From Chryseolinea serpens (GTDB taxonomy: Bacteria > Bacteroidota > Bacteroidia > Cytophagales > Cyclobacteriaceae): a stretch of 64,000 bases of DNA. Position 1 is the first letter of the stretch. Every line of letters starts with the position of its first letter. Shown here piece after piece: positions 1 through 8,162 of this stretch. The translations under genes and the position numbers were made by a program. The notes under the pieces were generated by a model. The model was not told the origin of the DNA. It ran no database searches and saw nothing but the letters and a program-made list of their open reading frames with translations. The stretch lies in assembly GCF_900129725.1 (NCBI RefSeq), contig NZ_FQWQ01000001.1, positions 186,001 through 250,000 of the forward strand. Direction: 5' to 3'.

Positions 1-633
1 CGTCAACGGATGAAGCGCCAGCGCCGAAGGCTGGAATGCCCGCTTCACTTTGCCGGTCAATGAAGACACCCCGCTAAGATCGACTTGAAAGGATCCCACC
101 TTCGAACCTGATGTGTCGGCCAGGTCGAGGGTGTAGCCCTGGATGATGTGTTTTTCCTTCCCGCATTTTTTGCAAAGGGTATATAACTTGTCATCCGTCT
201 CCAGGGCACAGAGGCTCTCGTATTCGCCTTTCGGGAACACGTTCTCCCACTTCCGGGCCTTCACTTTTTTTTGTTTGATGCTGTCGGAGAAAGAGAACAA
301 TGTGCCATCGCTGCGCAGCGTGTAGATCAGGTGTTTGTAGACGGCCACATCTTCGAAGTCGCCGTTCTTGGCGAACTTGGTGGCGTAAGCTTTCTTCTTG
401 TCGATGGGGAAAAAGAAAAGCCGTCCGTCTTCGTCGTTGATGGCCAGCACGGTGTCGGGGTTGCCGTGGTGGAAGGCGATGCCCGAGATCTCGAGCAACG
501 ATTCACGCATAATGATCTTCTCCGGTGTCGAGAAATCGTAGCCCGGCGGACTGTCGTACCGCTTTAGTTCGCAGGAAAAGAGCAGCAGCAAACCGATGGC
601 GGGGAGTAGCCCATATTTCACGGTAGGTATCAT
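1..633 (-). CDS. SdiA-regulated/YjiK-like lipoprotein, C-terminus cut by window edge
   Basis: The reading frame is open from an ATG at 633 to the left edge, giving 211 residues without a stop, so the C-terminus lies outside. The N-terminus has a hydrophobic stretch ending in LLLLFSC, a lipobox, so the product is probably a lipoprotein. The mature part reads LLEISGIAFHHGN followed by NDEDGRLFFFPI, and later DFEDVAVYKHLIYTLRSDGTLF. This is the repeated blade pattern of SdiA-regulated (YjiK) beta-propellers. Their biochemical function is not well defined. Alternative: another beta-propeller lipoprotein. The family call rests on motif recognition only. Confidence 0.75.
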   Translation of the reverse strand, partial: MIPTVKYGLLPAIGLLLLFSCELKRYDSPPGYDFSTPEKIIMRESLLEISGIAFHHGNPDTVLAINDEDGRLFFFPIDKKKAYATKFAKNGDFEDVAVYKHLIYTLRSDGTLFSFSDSIKQKKVKARKWENVFPKGEYESLCALETDDKLYTLCKKCGKEKHIIQGYTLDLADTSGSKVGSFQVDLSGVSSLTGKVKRAFQPSALALHPLT

Positions 634-745
634 TAACGTCAGGTTCCTCAAGTGTGCGAAGGTACTATTCAGGGTTCAAATCACCAGAAAAAAATTGCCA
701 CGAGAAAAGTGACAGGGCGTGTTGTCATGCGTCCCGACGACATTA

Positions 746-770
746 CTAGCTTTCGCTAAAGCTCAGCGGG
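746..770. repeat. Diverged copy of GAAGCTTTAGCGAA repeat
   Basis: Read on the minus strand this stretch contains GAGCTTTAGCGAA, preceded by CCCGCT. It resembles the GCCGAAGCTTTAGCGAAGG repeat at 8092 and 8136. It lies between two genes read leftward. Function unknown. Confidence 0.4.
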
Positions 771-782
771 TAACGGAGTTCG

Positions 783-1550
783 CTAATTAAACCTGTACCC
801 GATATAGAGTCCCGGTCCCTTGGCATAGGTAGGCACAACGGTGAGGTTGCTGTTCTTATTTTTCCAGTGATAGCGGTGGGTCAGATAGGCAATGTTCGTG
901 GAGAGTATACCGATGCCCGCCCCGGCAAACACGTCAGACACCCAGTGGCGGTTGTTCATAATGCGCATAGCGCCGACTGTGGTCGCCATGCTATAGGCGC
1001 CAATGGTATACCAGACGCTCTGATCTCCGTATTCCTTTGCCATGAACGTAGCCGTGGCAAAAGCCTGGGCGGTGTGGCCCGATGGAAAAGAAAATTCGTC
1101 TTTACCGTCGGGGCGTTCTTCGTGTGTGATCGACTTGAACGAGAAGGTGAGGGCCGCCATGATCATCTCCGATTTGACCAGCAACAGCGTCCTGTTCCGG
1201 AAATCGTTTTTCCCTTTCACACCGGCGATGTTCAGGCCATAGACGATCGCCACGGGCGCATGCATGAGGTAGTTGTCTACCTTGCTGTGAAAGTTGGGCA
1301 TGAGGTTGTTGCGCTCCTCCCGGATCTCGTAGCGGTTAATGATGTTGTCGTTCTTCGCGGTATAGACACCCAACCCGATCAGCAGGGCAGGCACCTTCAC
1401 GGCATGAAGCAGCCGGTATTCTTTTTTGGCCTTGGGAGCGTCTTCCTGTAGCTGCAGGTCTGGACCCGGTTCACTGGGTTGTGGCTTGATCTGGGCGAGA
1501 GCACCCGAGGAAAGACAAAGGGCGGCGACGAGCAGAGAGGAAAACTTCAT
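783..1550 (-). CDS. PAP2-family phosphatase, exported
   Basis: A 255-residue type-2 phosphatidic acid phosphatase-like protein. The family removes phosphate from lipid phosphates or related molecules at the membrane. All three PAP2 signatures are intact: K139-x6-RP (146-147), PSGH (156-159), and R196-x5-H202-x3-D206. I start at 1550 because the sequence then opens with a Sec signal peptide, MKFSSLLVAALCLSSGALAQ; the frame extends 23 codons further upstream, but that extension would bury the signal. Hydrophobic stretches around 55-65, 95-110, 125-140 and 185-235 fit a membrane-attached enzyme. The true substrate cannot be read from the sequence. Confidence 0.88.
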   Translation of the reverse strand: MKFSSLLVAALCLSSGALAQIKPQPSEPGPDLQLQEDAPKAKKEYRLLHAVKVPALLIGLGVYTAKNDNIINRYEIREERNNLMPNFHSKVDNYLMHAPVAIVYGLNIAGVKGKNDFRNRTLLLVKSEMIMAALTFSFKSITHEERPDGKDEFSFPSGHTAQAFATATFMAKEYGDQSVWYTIGAYSMATTVGAMRIMNNRHWVSDVFAGAGIGILSTNIAYLTHRYHWKNKNSNLTVVPTYAKGPGLYIGYRFN

Positions 1551-1773
1551 AACCCCGAAAATAATGGTTTTTACTGGGATTACAAAGGTAGCGCAAACGG
1601 CACCGGCCGGGCGTAACATTTCGTCCCGAAAAAGTACGAGGGTGGTGTTCGCACGGCGGTTGCGGCGATCATCAGAAAGATTAACCCATGTTCAAGTTTT
1701 GTGAAATTGGCCACATTTACTGGCCATCCCTATCCTGCCGGCTTTGTCCGGCATTCATAGACTAACCAAAGCC

Positions 1774-2646
1774 TCAGACGATCACATAGTTGCGGTATTC
1801 CCCCAGGCGGAGGCCGGTGGTCTTCTCCACCCATTCCTTGACCCGGTCTTTCAGGCTGAGGTGGATGCGACTTTCGTCGAATTCGAAATCCCAGGTCAGG
1901 TTGGCGATGCGGCGGCGCATCACTTCCGGGTGGGTGCCCTGGAACCTTTCGAGGCGGTCGATCTCCGAGTAGTCGAACTCGCTGGTACGCGGGATGTTCT
2001 GGTCGATCCACTCGTCGCTGTGCCAATAGCGGTTGAACGACACTTGTTTGTTTTGCATAGCTTTCGGCTCGCGAACGTAGCCGTAATGGAAGATGGAGGC
2101 CGGGATGTGCTTCACCTTCAGCTTGCGGTTGGGCAGGATGCGGAAGCCCTGGGCGTCGCGATAGGAAAAGATGTCTTTCCGGTTGCGGATCACACGAACC
2201 TCGCGACGGTACCATCGGTAGGAGGTGCCCACATAATCATAGGAACCATAAAAATGTACATAGTCAAAAAGCAACCCTTCGACTTCGTGATCGTCTTTGT
2301 AGCGCTGCATGTTTTCGCGCACGGCGTCGATGTATTTTTCATGCATCACTTCGTCGGCCTGGATGTAGAAGGCCCAGTCGGCGGCAGGGTCGATGGCGCG
2401 GAAGGCCTTGTCGGTTTCGAGGGCAAGCACGCGGCCATTATCCCGCACGTTGTCGTCCCACACGGTTTCGATGATGCGGATCTTGTCGGAGGGAATAGAG
2501 CGGATCAATTGCAACGTGTCGTCGTCGGAGTTGCCTACGGCGACCACCATTTCCGTGCAGAGGGGCAGGATGGACTGTATGGCTTCAACGACCGGATAGT
2601 CGTATCGTATCGCGTTACGAACAAATGTAAATCCACTCACTTTCAT
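1774..2646 (-). CDS. Family 2-like glycosyltransferase
   Basis: A 290-residue cytosolic protein. The N-terminus MKVSGFTFVRNAIRYDYPVVEAI is the start of GT2-like (GT-A fold) transferases. It is followed by the EMVVAVGNSDDDT strand-loop and by AFYIQADEVMHEKY, which holds the acidic metal/nucleotide-sugar region. There is no membrane segment. I take the start at 2646 (MKVSG) because upstream in-frame residues do not match the family. Donor and acceptor are unknown. Neighbouring lipid-type enzymes (PAP2, PhyH, SDR) suggest a role in glycolipid or envelope glycan work, but that is inference; the gene has its own long upstream region. Confidence 0.8.
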   Translation of the reverse strand: MKVSGFTFVRNAIRYDYPVVEAIQSILPLCTEMVVAVGNSDDDTLQLIRSIPSDKIRIIETVWDDNVRDNGRVLALETDKAFRAIDPAADWAFYIQADEVMHEKYIDAVRENMQRYKDDHEVEGLLFDYVHFYGSYDYVGTSYRWYRREVRVIRNRKDIFSYRDAQGFRILPNRKLKVKHIPASIFHYGYVREPKAMQNKQVSFNRYWHSDEWIDQNIPRTSEFDYSEIDRLERFQGTHPEVMRRRIANLTWDFEFDESRIHLSLKDRVKEWVEKTTGLRLGEYRNYVIV

Positions 2647-3321
2647 GGGGGCACGGGGGGTAAAGAGAGGGTACACAAAATTCGGCATTTATCGTGAAGT
2701 AGTCACGTTTTTTTTTCTTTTCGGTTTCTGCTGAGGCATAACCGGTGGCAGCCATCCGATTTCATTCTAACCCGCGATGAAGGAAAATGTTGGCCTGAAG
2801 ATGTTCAATCGTGTGTTGAGATCGGTGGGCACCTTGAAGGTCCGGTGGAAGTGAAGAAAACCTTTTTTTTAGCGGCTCTCCGTGAACGGCGAAAGGAATA
2901 TTTTCCGCTTCACCGGAAAAACTTATCCACATCACGGGCATGTTCCTGGTGACCAGACGATTTAGAGACCCGTCGGGCCGGACAGATTTTTTGCCAGAAG
3001 TGGCCCATGTTGTTGGCCTGAAAAGTATCATCGGTGGAGAACCCTGTCGCGGAAACTTTGAGGGCCGGAATTCGTTCTACTACCTCAAATACCGGGCGAA
3101 CGGACGGGCAAGACAAAACCCGTAAATTTACGGACCTCATGCCGATGGTATTTGAAGGATTGAATAAAATATAGTTATATTAATGTTACGTTTCTATTCA
3201 AAAAATACGTTTTAGGAAAAGTACCCCCCAAACGACTAGCCGGCCGGCGGGCAACGACGAGTGTCTTATGGACGGATGGTGTTCGAAATGAAACTATTCT
3301 ACCACCACGGTGCTTTGAACT
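2647..3321. other. Long intergenic region between divergent genes
   Basis: This is about 675 bases between the divergent glycosyltransferase and PhyH genes. No open frame here has recognisable protein features. The right third (3130-3240) is AT-rich and contains TACGTTTC and TACGTTTT, which resemble the Bacteroidota -7 element TAnnTTTG, so a promoter for the PhyH gene is likely there. A 12-base word TGTTGGCCTGAA occurs twice, near 2788 and 3010. I see no RNA gene. Confidence 0.5.
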
Positions 3322-4134
3322 ATGGAAAATTATCCGCGATTTGAATTATCAGACCCCCTGGGGCGTGAACCCCTGGAATTTTTTGCCAAGCATGGATTTT
3401 TGCATTTTAACAATTTCATCTCCCGCGAAACGGTGAGCGATATCCGGGCGGAAATCCGTGTGATCGAAGATAGATGTGTGGAAAGGCAGGTGGAAAAGAT
3501 CAACGGCGTTCCCATTAAATACGGGACCGACGTCGACGGACGCAAGATCATCCAGCGCTTCCCTTTCAGTTCGCAGCAAAGTCCGCTCCTGAGCGAATTT
3601 ATCCAAGATCCCCGCTTCCAATCCTTGTTTCCCCTGCTGGGCGACGACGCTGAAAATCCCCGGGTAGGCCACAACGAAAAGGATGGTCTGGTCATCAACC
3701 ACTACATCAACACCGAACTTAGCAAATTCATACGGATGGGCTGGCATACCGACTGCCTGCGCGACGTCTTTTATGGCAAGAAGATCATGCCCATGCTGAA
3801 CGTGGGCATTCACCTGACGGACGCCAAGCCTGGTCAAGGCGGATTGCGTATATTGCCGGGAACACATAAGCAAACCATCTTTGGCGTGCTCTTCAAAAAG
3901 CCATACTTCCTCGATCACCGCCCCGACAAAAACGAAGTCGGGCTGCAAACCCGGGCCGGCGATCTCACGGTTCACGACGGCCGTCTTTGGCACCGCGTAG
4001 CCCAATCGACCGTCATGGGGGAGCAGAGCCGCCGCCAGGTCATGTACGTGCCCATCATCAGCGGCGCCTATGCCATCAAGAACGAAAAGAGCCCGACCCT
4101 TATCTATCAGCATTTTCAAAACATGGTGAGGTAG
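3322..4134 (+). CDS. Phytanoyl-CoA dioxygenase (PhyH) family protein
   Basis: A 270-residue Fe(II)/2-oxoglutarate-dependent oxygenase of the PhyH family, which hydroxylates acyl-CoAs, lipids or small molecules. The iron triad is visible: H142-x-D144 in GWHTDCLRD and distal H224 in GRLWHRVA, followed by a basic region (RRQVMYVP) that would bind 2-oxoglutarate. The N-terminal FFAKHGFLHFNNFIS is typical of the fold. The protein is cytosolic. It is followed after only 6 bases by an SDR oxidoreductase on the same strand, so the two are probably co-transcribed; hydroxylation followed by oxidation or reduction would be a sensible pair. The substrate is unknown. Confidence 0.85.
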   Translation: MENYPRFELSDPLGREPLEFFAKHGFLHFNNFISRETVSDIRAEIRVIEDRCVERQVEKINGVPIKYGTDVDGRKIIQRFPFSSQQSPLLSEFIQDPRFQSLFPLLGDDAENPRVGHNEKDGLVINHYINTELSKFIRMGWHTDCLRDVFYGKKIMPMLNVGIHLTDAKPGQGGLRILPGTHKQTIFGVLFKKPYFLDHRPDKNEVGLQTRAGDLTVHDGRLWHRVAQSTVMGEQSRRQVMYVPIISGAYAIKNEKSPTLIYQHFQNMVR

Positions 4135-4140
4135 CCGGGA

Positions 4141-4920
4141 ATGAAGCAAGCGATCATTACGGGTGCCAGCAAAGGCCTGGGAAAAGCGTTGGCCCTGGAG
4201 ATGGCCTCCCGCGGATACGAAACCTTGTTAGTGGCCCGGTCCGCCCCGTTGCTCGAGACCCTGGCCGCCGAGATCTCCAGCCGCTTCAACGTGAAGGTGC
4301 ATACACTCGCCCTCGACCTGGCCCAAACCGAAGCATCCCAAACCCTCTACGACTGGTGCCAGGGCGCATCCTTCCAACCCACCGTGCTCATCAACAATGC
4401 GGGCTATGCCTGCTGGGGATATTTTCACACGTTGCCCTTGAGCAGCCAATTGTCCATGCTCGGTCTCAATGTGCAGGGGATGGTGTCGCTCACACACCGC
4501 ATTTTGCCCCTGCTTCAAAAGCAACCCAAGGCCTATATCCTCAATGTTTGCAGCACCTCGGCTTACCAGCCCGTTCCAACGATGTCGCTATACGCCGCAA
4601 GCAAAGCCTTTGTACGGTCCTTTACCCGGTCGCTGCGCTATGAGCTTCGGAAAGGACCGGTATCGGTCACCTGTTTAAGTCCGGGGCCCATGGCTACGAA
4701 CTTTATAGCGCAAGCCAACATGCAGGCGATGCAGGAAACGGCACAGAAATTCGAGATGAAGGCCGAAGACGTGGCGCGCTCGGGTGTGAAGGCCATGTTT
4801 GCCGGCCGGGCGGAAGTCATTCCCGGGTGGATGAATGCCCTCAGCGTGGGCTTCTCCAAAGTCTTGCCGGACGCGCTGTTGGAGCGGATCGCCAACAACC
4901 TGTATGAATCCAAACTATAA
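4141..4920 (+). CDS. Short-chain dehydrogenase/reductase (SDR)
   Basis: A 259-residue classical SDR. The NAD(P)-binding motif TGASKGLG starts at residue 8, NNAG follows near 92, and the catalytic pair is Y151 and K155 in YAASK, with Ser in the preceding strand (NVCSTSA). It most resembles the fatty-acyl/ketone-reducing SDRs annotated as 'SDR family NAD(P)-dependent oxidoreductase' (DltE/YqjQ type). It starts 6 bases after the PhyH stop and is followed by a PAP2/sphingomyelin-synthase-like gene 62 bases later. This context suggests lipid chemistry, which is not proven. Confidence 0.87.
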   Translation: MKQAIITGASKGLGKALALEMASRGYETLLVARSAPLLETLAAEISSRFNVKVHTLALDLAQTEASQTLYDWCQGASFQPTVLINNAGYACWGYFHTLPLSSQLSMLGLNVQGMVSLTHRILPLLQKQPKAYILNVCSTSAYQPVPTMSLYAASKAFVRSFTRSLRYELRKGPVSVTCLSPGPMATNFIAQANMQAMQETAQKFEMKAEDVARSGVKAMFAGRAEVIPGWMNALSVGFSKVLPDALLERIANNLYESKL

Positions 4921-4982
4921 ATTCCGGAAATCCTTACCTTTGCGGGCTTGAAATTTCCATTGGTAGATTAGATATCATAGAT

Positions 4983-5630
4983 GTGAAAAAGAACTGGAAA
5001 TATGCGTGGGGATCGGCCGCTTTCAGAGTCCATTTCATCCTGACCATTCTCTTCGGCATCCTGTTGGCCGCTTTCGCCGATCACTTCTTTCAATTCATCC
5101 AGGCGCGCCCCGGCCACCTGATCGGCGACGCTGTGCTGGATTGGATCCCGCCGTATGATATGTCGGTGTATATTTTCGCCTTGCTCTATGTCGGCGTGAT
5201 CCTGGCCGTGGGCACGGCGATCATAAATGAACCCGAGGTTTTGCTTACCGGGATGCAAGCCTACATCCTGCTATCGCTGATGCGGATGGCGACATTGTAT
5301 TTTATCCCCTTAGAGCCACACCCTGGTTTGGTATTGCTGGAAGACCCGTTTGTAGGCTACCTGATCTACAAGGAGAATATCATTACGAAAGACCTGTTTT
5401 TCTCCGGCCATGTGTCTGCCATGTTCCTGCTTTACCTGACGGCTACGGGTCGCAACCTCAGGATTTTCCTGGCGGCCGATACAGTCCTCGTGGCCATTTG
5501 CATGTTGTTCCAGCACGCTCACTATACGGTGGATATTGTGGCGGCGCCATTCTTCGCGTTGCTGAGTTGCTATCTGGCCGGCCGCCGGACGATCACTACG
5601 CAGACGGCTGCTTTGCGAAATGAGCCGTAA
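4983..5630 (+). CDS. Sphingomyelin-synthase-like PAP2 (PAP2_C) membrane enzyme
   Basis: A 215-residue polytopic membrane protein starting at GTG 4983; no better ATG precedes the first membrane segment. About six hydrophobic segments are present. The two catalytic motifs match the sphingomyelin synthase D3/D4 pattern: DLFFSGHV with H143, and HYTVDIVAA with H180 and D184. In sphingomyelin synthases these His-His-Asp residues transfer a phospho-head group onto ceramide. By contrast, the K-x6-RP motif of ordinary PAP2 enzymes is absent. A bacterial homologue could transfer a phospho-head group to, or remove it from, sphingoid or glycerolipids. It follows PhyH and SDR on the same strand. Confidence 0.75.
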   Translation: MKKNWKYAWGSAAFRVHFILTILFGILLAAFADHFFQFIQARPGHLIGDAVLDWIPPYDMSVYIFALLYVGVILAVGTAIINEPEVLLTGMQAYILLSLMRMATLYFIPLEPHPGLVLLEDPFVGYLIYKENIITKDLFFSGHVSAMFLLYLTATGRNLRIFLAADTVLVAICMLFQHAHYTVDIVAAPFFALLSCYLAGRRTITTQTAALRNEP

Positions 5631-5673
5631 GGGTGAATGTGAATTAACGGAAGTGCGAAACAATCGACTTATT

Positions 5674-6135
5674 TCACATGGGACTCAGGCAGAGATACTC
5701 GAAGTCATAATTGTCGTTCAAGTAGATTATCCCCGGTTCCGAATAGGTTTCATTGAAGAAATGAATGCGTTTCAATCCTTTGTCCTCTAGAATTTCCATA
5801 CCGCTCATTTGTTTCAACGGAATCCCACTGCAGGAATCAGATTCCAGTCGTAGCGCCCAGAGTAATTTTGAGTGTTTGTCGATTTTGAAGACGATCGGAG
5901 TGAGGGTGTCCTGTGTATGAACAAAGCCAATTCGGCCATTGGGACAATCCAGGTACTGGTCGACCTTTGCGGCCCGAAGATTAAAGTCAATTTTTTCTCC
6001 AAGACATGGCCCCGAAGCAAAACCACAATCACCAAGATCGTCCATCCATCGAACGAATTGATAGACGGAGTAGCCGTAGTATCCAACCCCTGCGAGGACG
6101 ATCACTCCCAGTGCCATTAATATTTTTTTCTTCAT
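5674..6135 (-). CDS. Hypothetical protein with N-terminal membrane anchor
   Basis: A 153-residue protein that I do not recognise. Starting at 6135 it opens MKKKILMALGVIVLAGVGYYGY, a single membrane anchor or uncleaved signal, followed by a soluble region that probably faces the periplasm. That region has four cysteines in the N-terminal half (DCGF, GPCLG, DCPNG, DSCSG), suggesting disulfides, and ends FEYLCLSPM. The frame continues 14 codons upstream without a signal-like sequence, so the later ATG is preferred. The next gene on the same strand, at 6234-6641, is another small membrane protein about 100 bases upstream. Confidence 0.6.
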   Translation of the reverse strand: MKKKILMALGVIVLAGVGYYGYSVYQFVRWMDDLGDCGFASGPCLGEKIDFNLRAAKVDQYLDCPNGRIGFVHTQDTLTPIVFKIDKHSKLLWALRLESDSCSGIPLKQMSGMEILEDKGLKRIHFFNETYSEPGIIYLNDNYDFEYLCLSPM

Positions 6136-6233
6136 GTGTCGAGATAGGAAGATGGTCTTAACCAGGTTTTGGGTCAAAGAAACTTACTCTGTTCAGTTCA
6201 AGGATAATTTTTTGGGACTATAAGATATTGATG

Positions 6234-6641
6234 TCATCGCTCCTGGCGAGCTGGCCAAATTTCTGCTTTTAGTTGAAAGAAGTCTTTGAACGCATTGAAA
6301 TCATCGTCGTTGACAAGATAGTAATAGAACCCCAATCCTGGTTTATGGTCTTTGAGACGGAAGTACGATTTTGAAAGAGGCCCGTCCCCCAGTTCAATTT
6401 TTTCAATGTCAGCGATCTCGACATGCTCGGAGTTGAAAAAATCATAGTTAATGAATAGCGTTGTTCCTTTCACCTCAAAATAGTTCGGTGTCAACCTCCT
6501 CATCACCACCAACCAGCACAAGCAGGGGAGCGCCCAGAAGTATGACCACGGCGCGTGAAAAACAAATAAATTGCCGAAACAGGGCAAGCCCCACAGTACA
6601 TGGGTCATGTAGGACCACAACGATCGTCTAACGGTTTTCAT
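6234..6641 (-). CDS. Hypothetical two-helix membrane protein, PH-like
   Basis: A 135-residue unrecognised protein. Two hydrophobic segments fill residues 10-50 (VLWGLPCFGNLFVF and WALPCLCWLVVM). A soluble tail follows, with alternating strands (YFEVKGTTLFINYDFF, VEIADIEKIELGDG) that look like a bacterial pleckstrin-homology-type domain seen in small membrane proteins. No catalytic motif is visible. It sits just upstream of another small anchored protein on the same strand. Real-gene confidence is moderate: composition and hydrophobic pattern look coding, but I recognise no family. Confidence 0.55.
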   Translation of the reverse strand: MKTVRRSLWSYMTHVLWGLPCFGNLFVFHAPWSYFWALPCLCWLVVMRRLTPNYFEVKGTTLFINYDFFNSEHVEIADIEKIELGDGPLSKSYFRLKDHKPGLGFYYYLVNDDDFNAFKDFFQLKAEIWPARQER

Positions 6642-6676
6642 GATGTTCGGAAATGACTTCTACCCAATGAGTAGGT

Positions 6677-6709
6677 AACTGTTGTTGGCGACTTGCACCA
6701 ACAACAGTT
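6677..6709. terminator. 12-bp stem hairpin downstream of dps
   Basis: The arm AACTGTTGTTGG (6677-6688) pairs perfectly with 6698-6709 around a 9-base loop. It lies 13 bases past the dps stop, where a transcription stop is expected, but no T-run follows on either strand. The inner TTGTTGG/CCAACAA core also occurs in the hairpins at 32478 and 32707. Confidence 0.45.
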
Positions 6710-6721
6710 CAATACATGGAT

Positions 6722-7195
6722 CTATTTCAAATGCGACCGTAGCATCCACGCCATTTTCTCATGCTCTTCCATGAGGCCCGTGATATAATCGCTCGTGCCG
6801 GCGTCACCGTAGTCGTTGGCGAAGCGGTTGATATTTTCGCGGAGGGTGATGATGATGGTTTCGTGATCGGTGAGGAGCTCGCGTAAGAACCCCTGAGAGT
6901 CATTTTTCTCGCGGACTTGTTCGGTGAGATGGGTCAGTTGCAGGAAGTCTTTGAGGGTGGAGGGAGCGTAGTGGCCCAGCGACCGGATGCGTTCGGCCAC
7001 GCCGTCCATGACTTCGTCCAGTTGGTTGTACTGGGTTTCGAAGAAGAGGTGTTGGCTGTGAAAGTCGGGGCCTTCAACGTTCCAGTGTGCGCGACGGGTT
7101 TTTGTGTAGAGCACAAAGATGTCGGCTAATAGTTTCGACAATTCCTTGGCTACGCTGGCCAGGTTCTCCGGCTTGATTCCAATGTTCGTTTGCAT
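6722..7195 (-). CDS. dps: Dps-family ferritin-like DNA protection protein
   Basis: At 157 residues this has the usual length for Dps, the dodecameric protein that oxidises and stores iron and shields DNA in starvation or oxidative stress. The inter-subunit ferroxidase ligands are visible in RRAHWNVEGPDFHSQHLFFETQ (His, then His/Asp further on) and in the following helix LDEVMDGVAERIRSLG. The helical pattern covers the whole length, and no signal peptide is present. It stands alone on the minus strand with a hairpin just after its stop. Oxidative-stress regulation would fit the family, but I see no OxyR-type site. Confidence 0.9.
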   Translation of the reverse strand: MQTNIGIKPENLASVAKELSKLLADIFVLYTKTRRAHWNVEGPDFHSQHLFFETQYNQLDEVMDGVAERIRSLGHYAPSTLKDFLQLTHLTEQVREKNDSQGFLRELLTDHETIIITLRENINRFANDYGDAGTSDYITGLMEEHEKMAWMLRSHLK

Positions 7196-7286
7196 ACGTG
7201 TAAGAATGATTATGGGTTGGAAATATACTTAATTCTGATTTGCGTTCAGCCGTGGCGTTGTTTGTGTTTTTGATGGGCCCACAGGT

Positions 7287-7967
7287 TTATTCATGCGGTT
7301 TAATTTCCTTTACGGTGCCATCGGCGTAGCCCGCGATCACGATCGTTACCATCGTGTTGGCGAACAGGCCGGTAGCCACCACGCCGGGAATGCTCCGGAT
7401 AGCGGCGTCGAGGTGCACAGGGTCTTCAATCGTTTTGAATTGACAATCGGCGGTGAAGTTTCCGTTCTCGCTGATATATTGCTGATCGCCGTTGCGGCGA
7501 AGACGGGGTTCGCAGCCGAGCGCTTTGAGATGTTTTAAGGTGAGCTCTGCAGCAAAGGGCAGGATCTCCACGGGCAGCGGAAATTTGCCAAGGTGTTCCA
7601 CCAGTTTGGAAGAATCGACAATGACTATAAATTTCTTGCTGTTGTAGGCCAGGATCTTTTCGCGGGTGTGGGCGCCGCCGCCGCCTTTGATGAGGTGGCC
7701 CTGGCGATCGGCTTCGTCGGCACCGTCGATGTAGAGGTCGATGCTATCGATGGAGGTGAAGGGAACGATGGGGATGTTCATCTCCCGGGCGAGTTTTTCG
7801 GAGCGTTCCGAACTGGCCACGGCCCGGATGGTGAGTCCCTGTTTTATCAGTTCGCCAATTTTTTGGATGGCATAGAACACCGTGGAACCGGTGCCTAATC
7901 CTACCACCATGCCGTTTTGTACATAGCGCGCCGACCATTCGCCGGCATGTCGTTTAGCGTCGTCCAT
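7287..7967 (-). CDS. rpiA: Ribose-5-phosphate isomerase A
   Basis: A 226-residue enzyme interconverting ribose 5-phosphate and ribulose 5-phosphate in the non-oxidative pentose phosphate pathway. Family signatures are complete: the phosphate loop GLGTGSTVFYAI near the N-terminus, ASSERSEKLA, the catalytic DGADEAD, and KGGGGAHTREKI. Length matches bacterial RpiA (about 220). It is cytosolic, monocistronic on the minus strand, and separated by 91 bases from dps downstream. The start at ATG 7967 gives MDDAKRHAGEW, directly before the first conserved helix. Confidence 0.95.
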   Translation of the reverse strand: MDDAKRHAGEWSARYVQNGMVVGLGTGSTVFYAIQKIGELIKQGLTIRAVASSERSEKLAREMNIPIVPFTSIDSIDLYIDGADEADRQGHLIKGGGGAHTREKILAYNSKKFIVIVDSSKLVEHLGKFPLPVEILPFAAELTLKHLKALGCEPRLRRNGDQQYISENGNFTADCQFKTIEDPVHLDAAIRSIPGVVATGLFANTMVTIVIAGYADGTVKEIKPHE

Positions 7968-8084
7968 ACGATTTCAGAAGTGCGAACTAAAGGTAAGGGG
8001 TGGCGTGTAAAAAAGAGGCTCGCCGTTCAGAATTTTTAAACGCCGGGACTCAAGTCTACGTTAGGAATCTTTGCGTTGACTTTG

Positions 8085-8154
8085 CTTGCCCGCCGAAGCT
8101 TTAGCGAAGGAGGGCCTCAGCGCCTTTCTTCGCTCGCCGAAGCTTTAGCGAAGG
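8085..8154. repeat. Two direct copies of GCCGAAGCTTTAGCGAAGG, 44 bp apart
   Basis: The 19-base word GCCGAAGCTTTAGCGAAGG occurs identically at 8092-8110 and 8136-8154, just downstream of the egtD stop. The first copy, extended to 8085-8115, matches a repeat at 48424-48454 closely. Each copy has partial dyad symmetry around AAGCTT. It appears to be a dispersed intergenic repeat; its role is unknown. Confidence 0.7.
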
Positions 8155-8162
8155 TGAGGCGG

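Noticed and set aside
2762-3140. Overlapping small frames in the 2.7-3.2 kb gap
   Set aside because: Frames on both strands are mutually antisense, without homology-like motifs; treated as non-coding.
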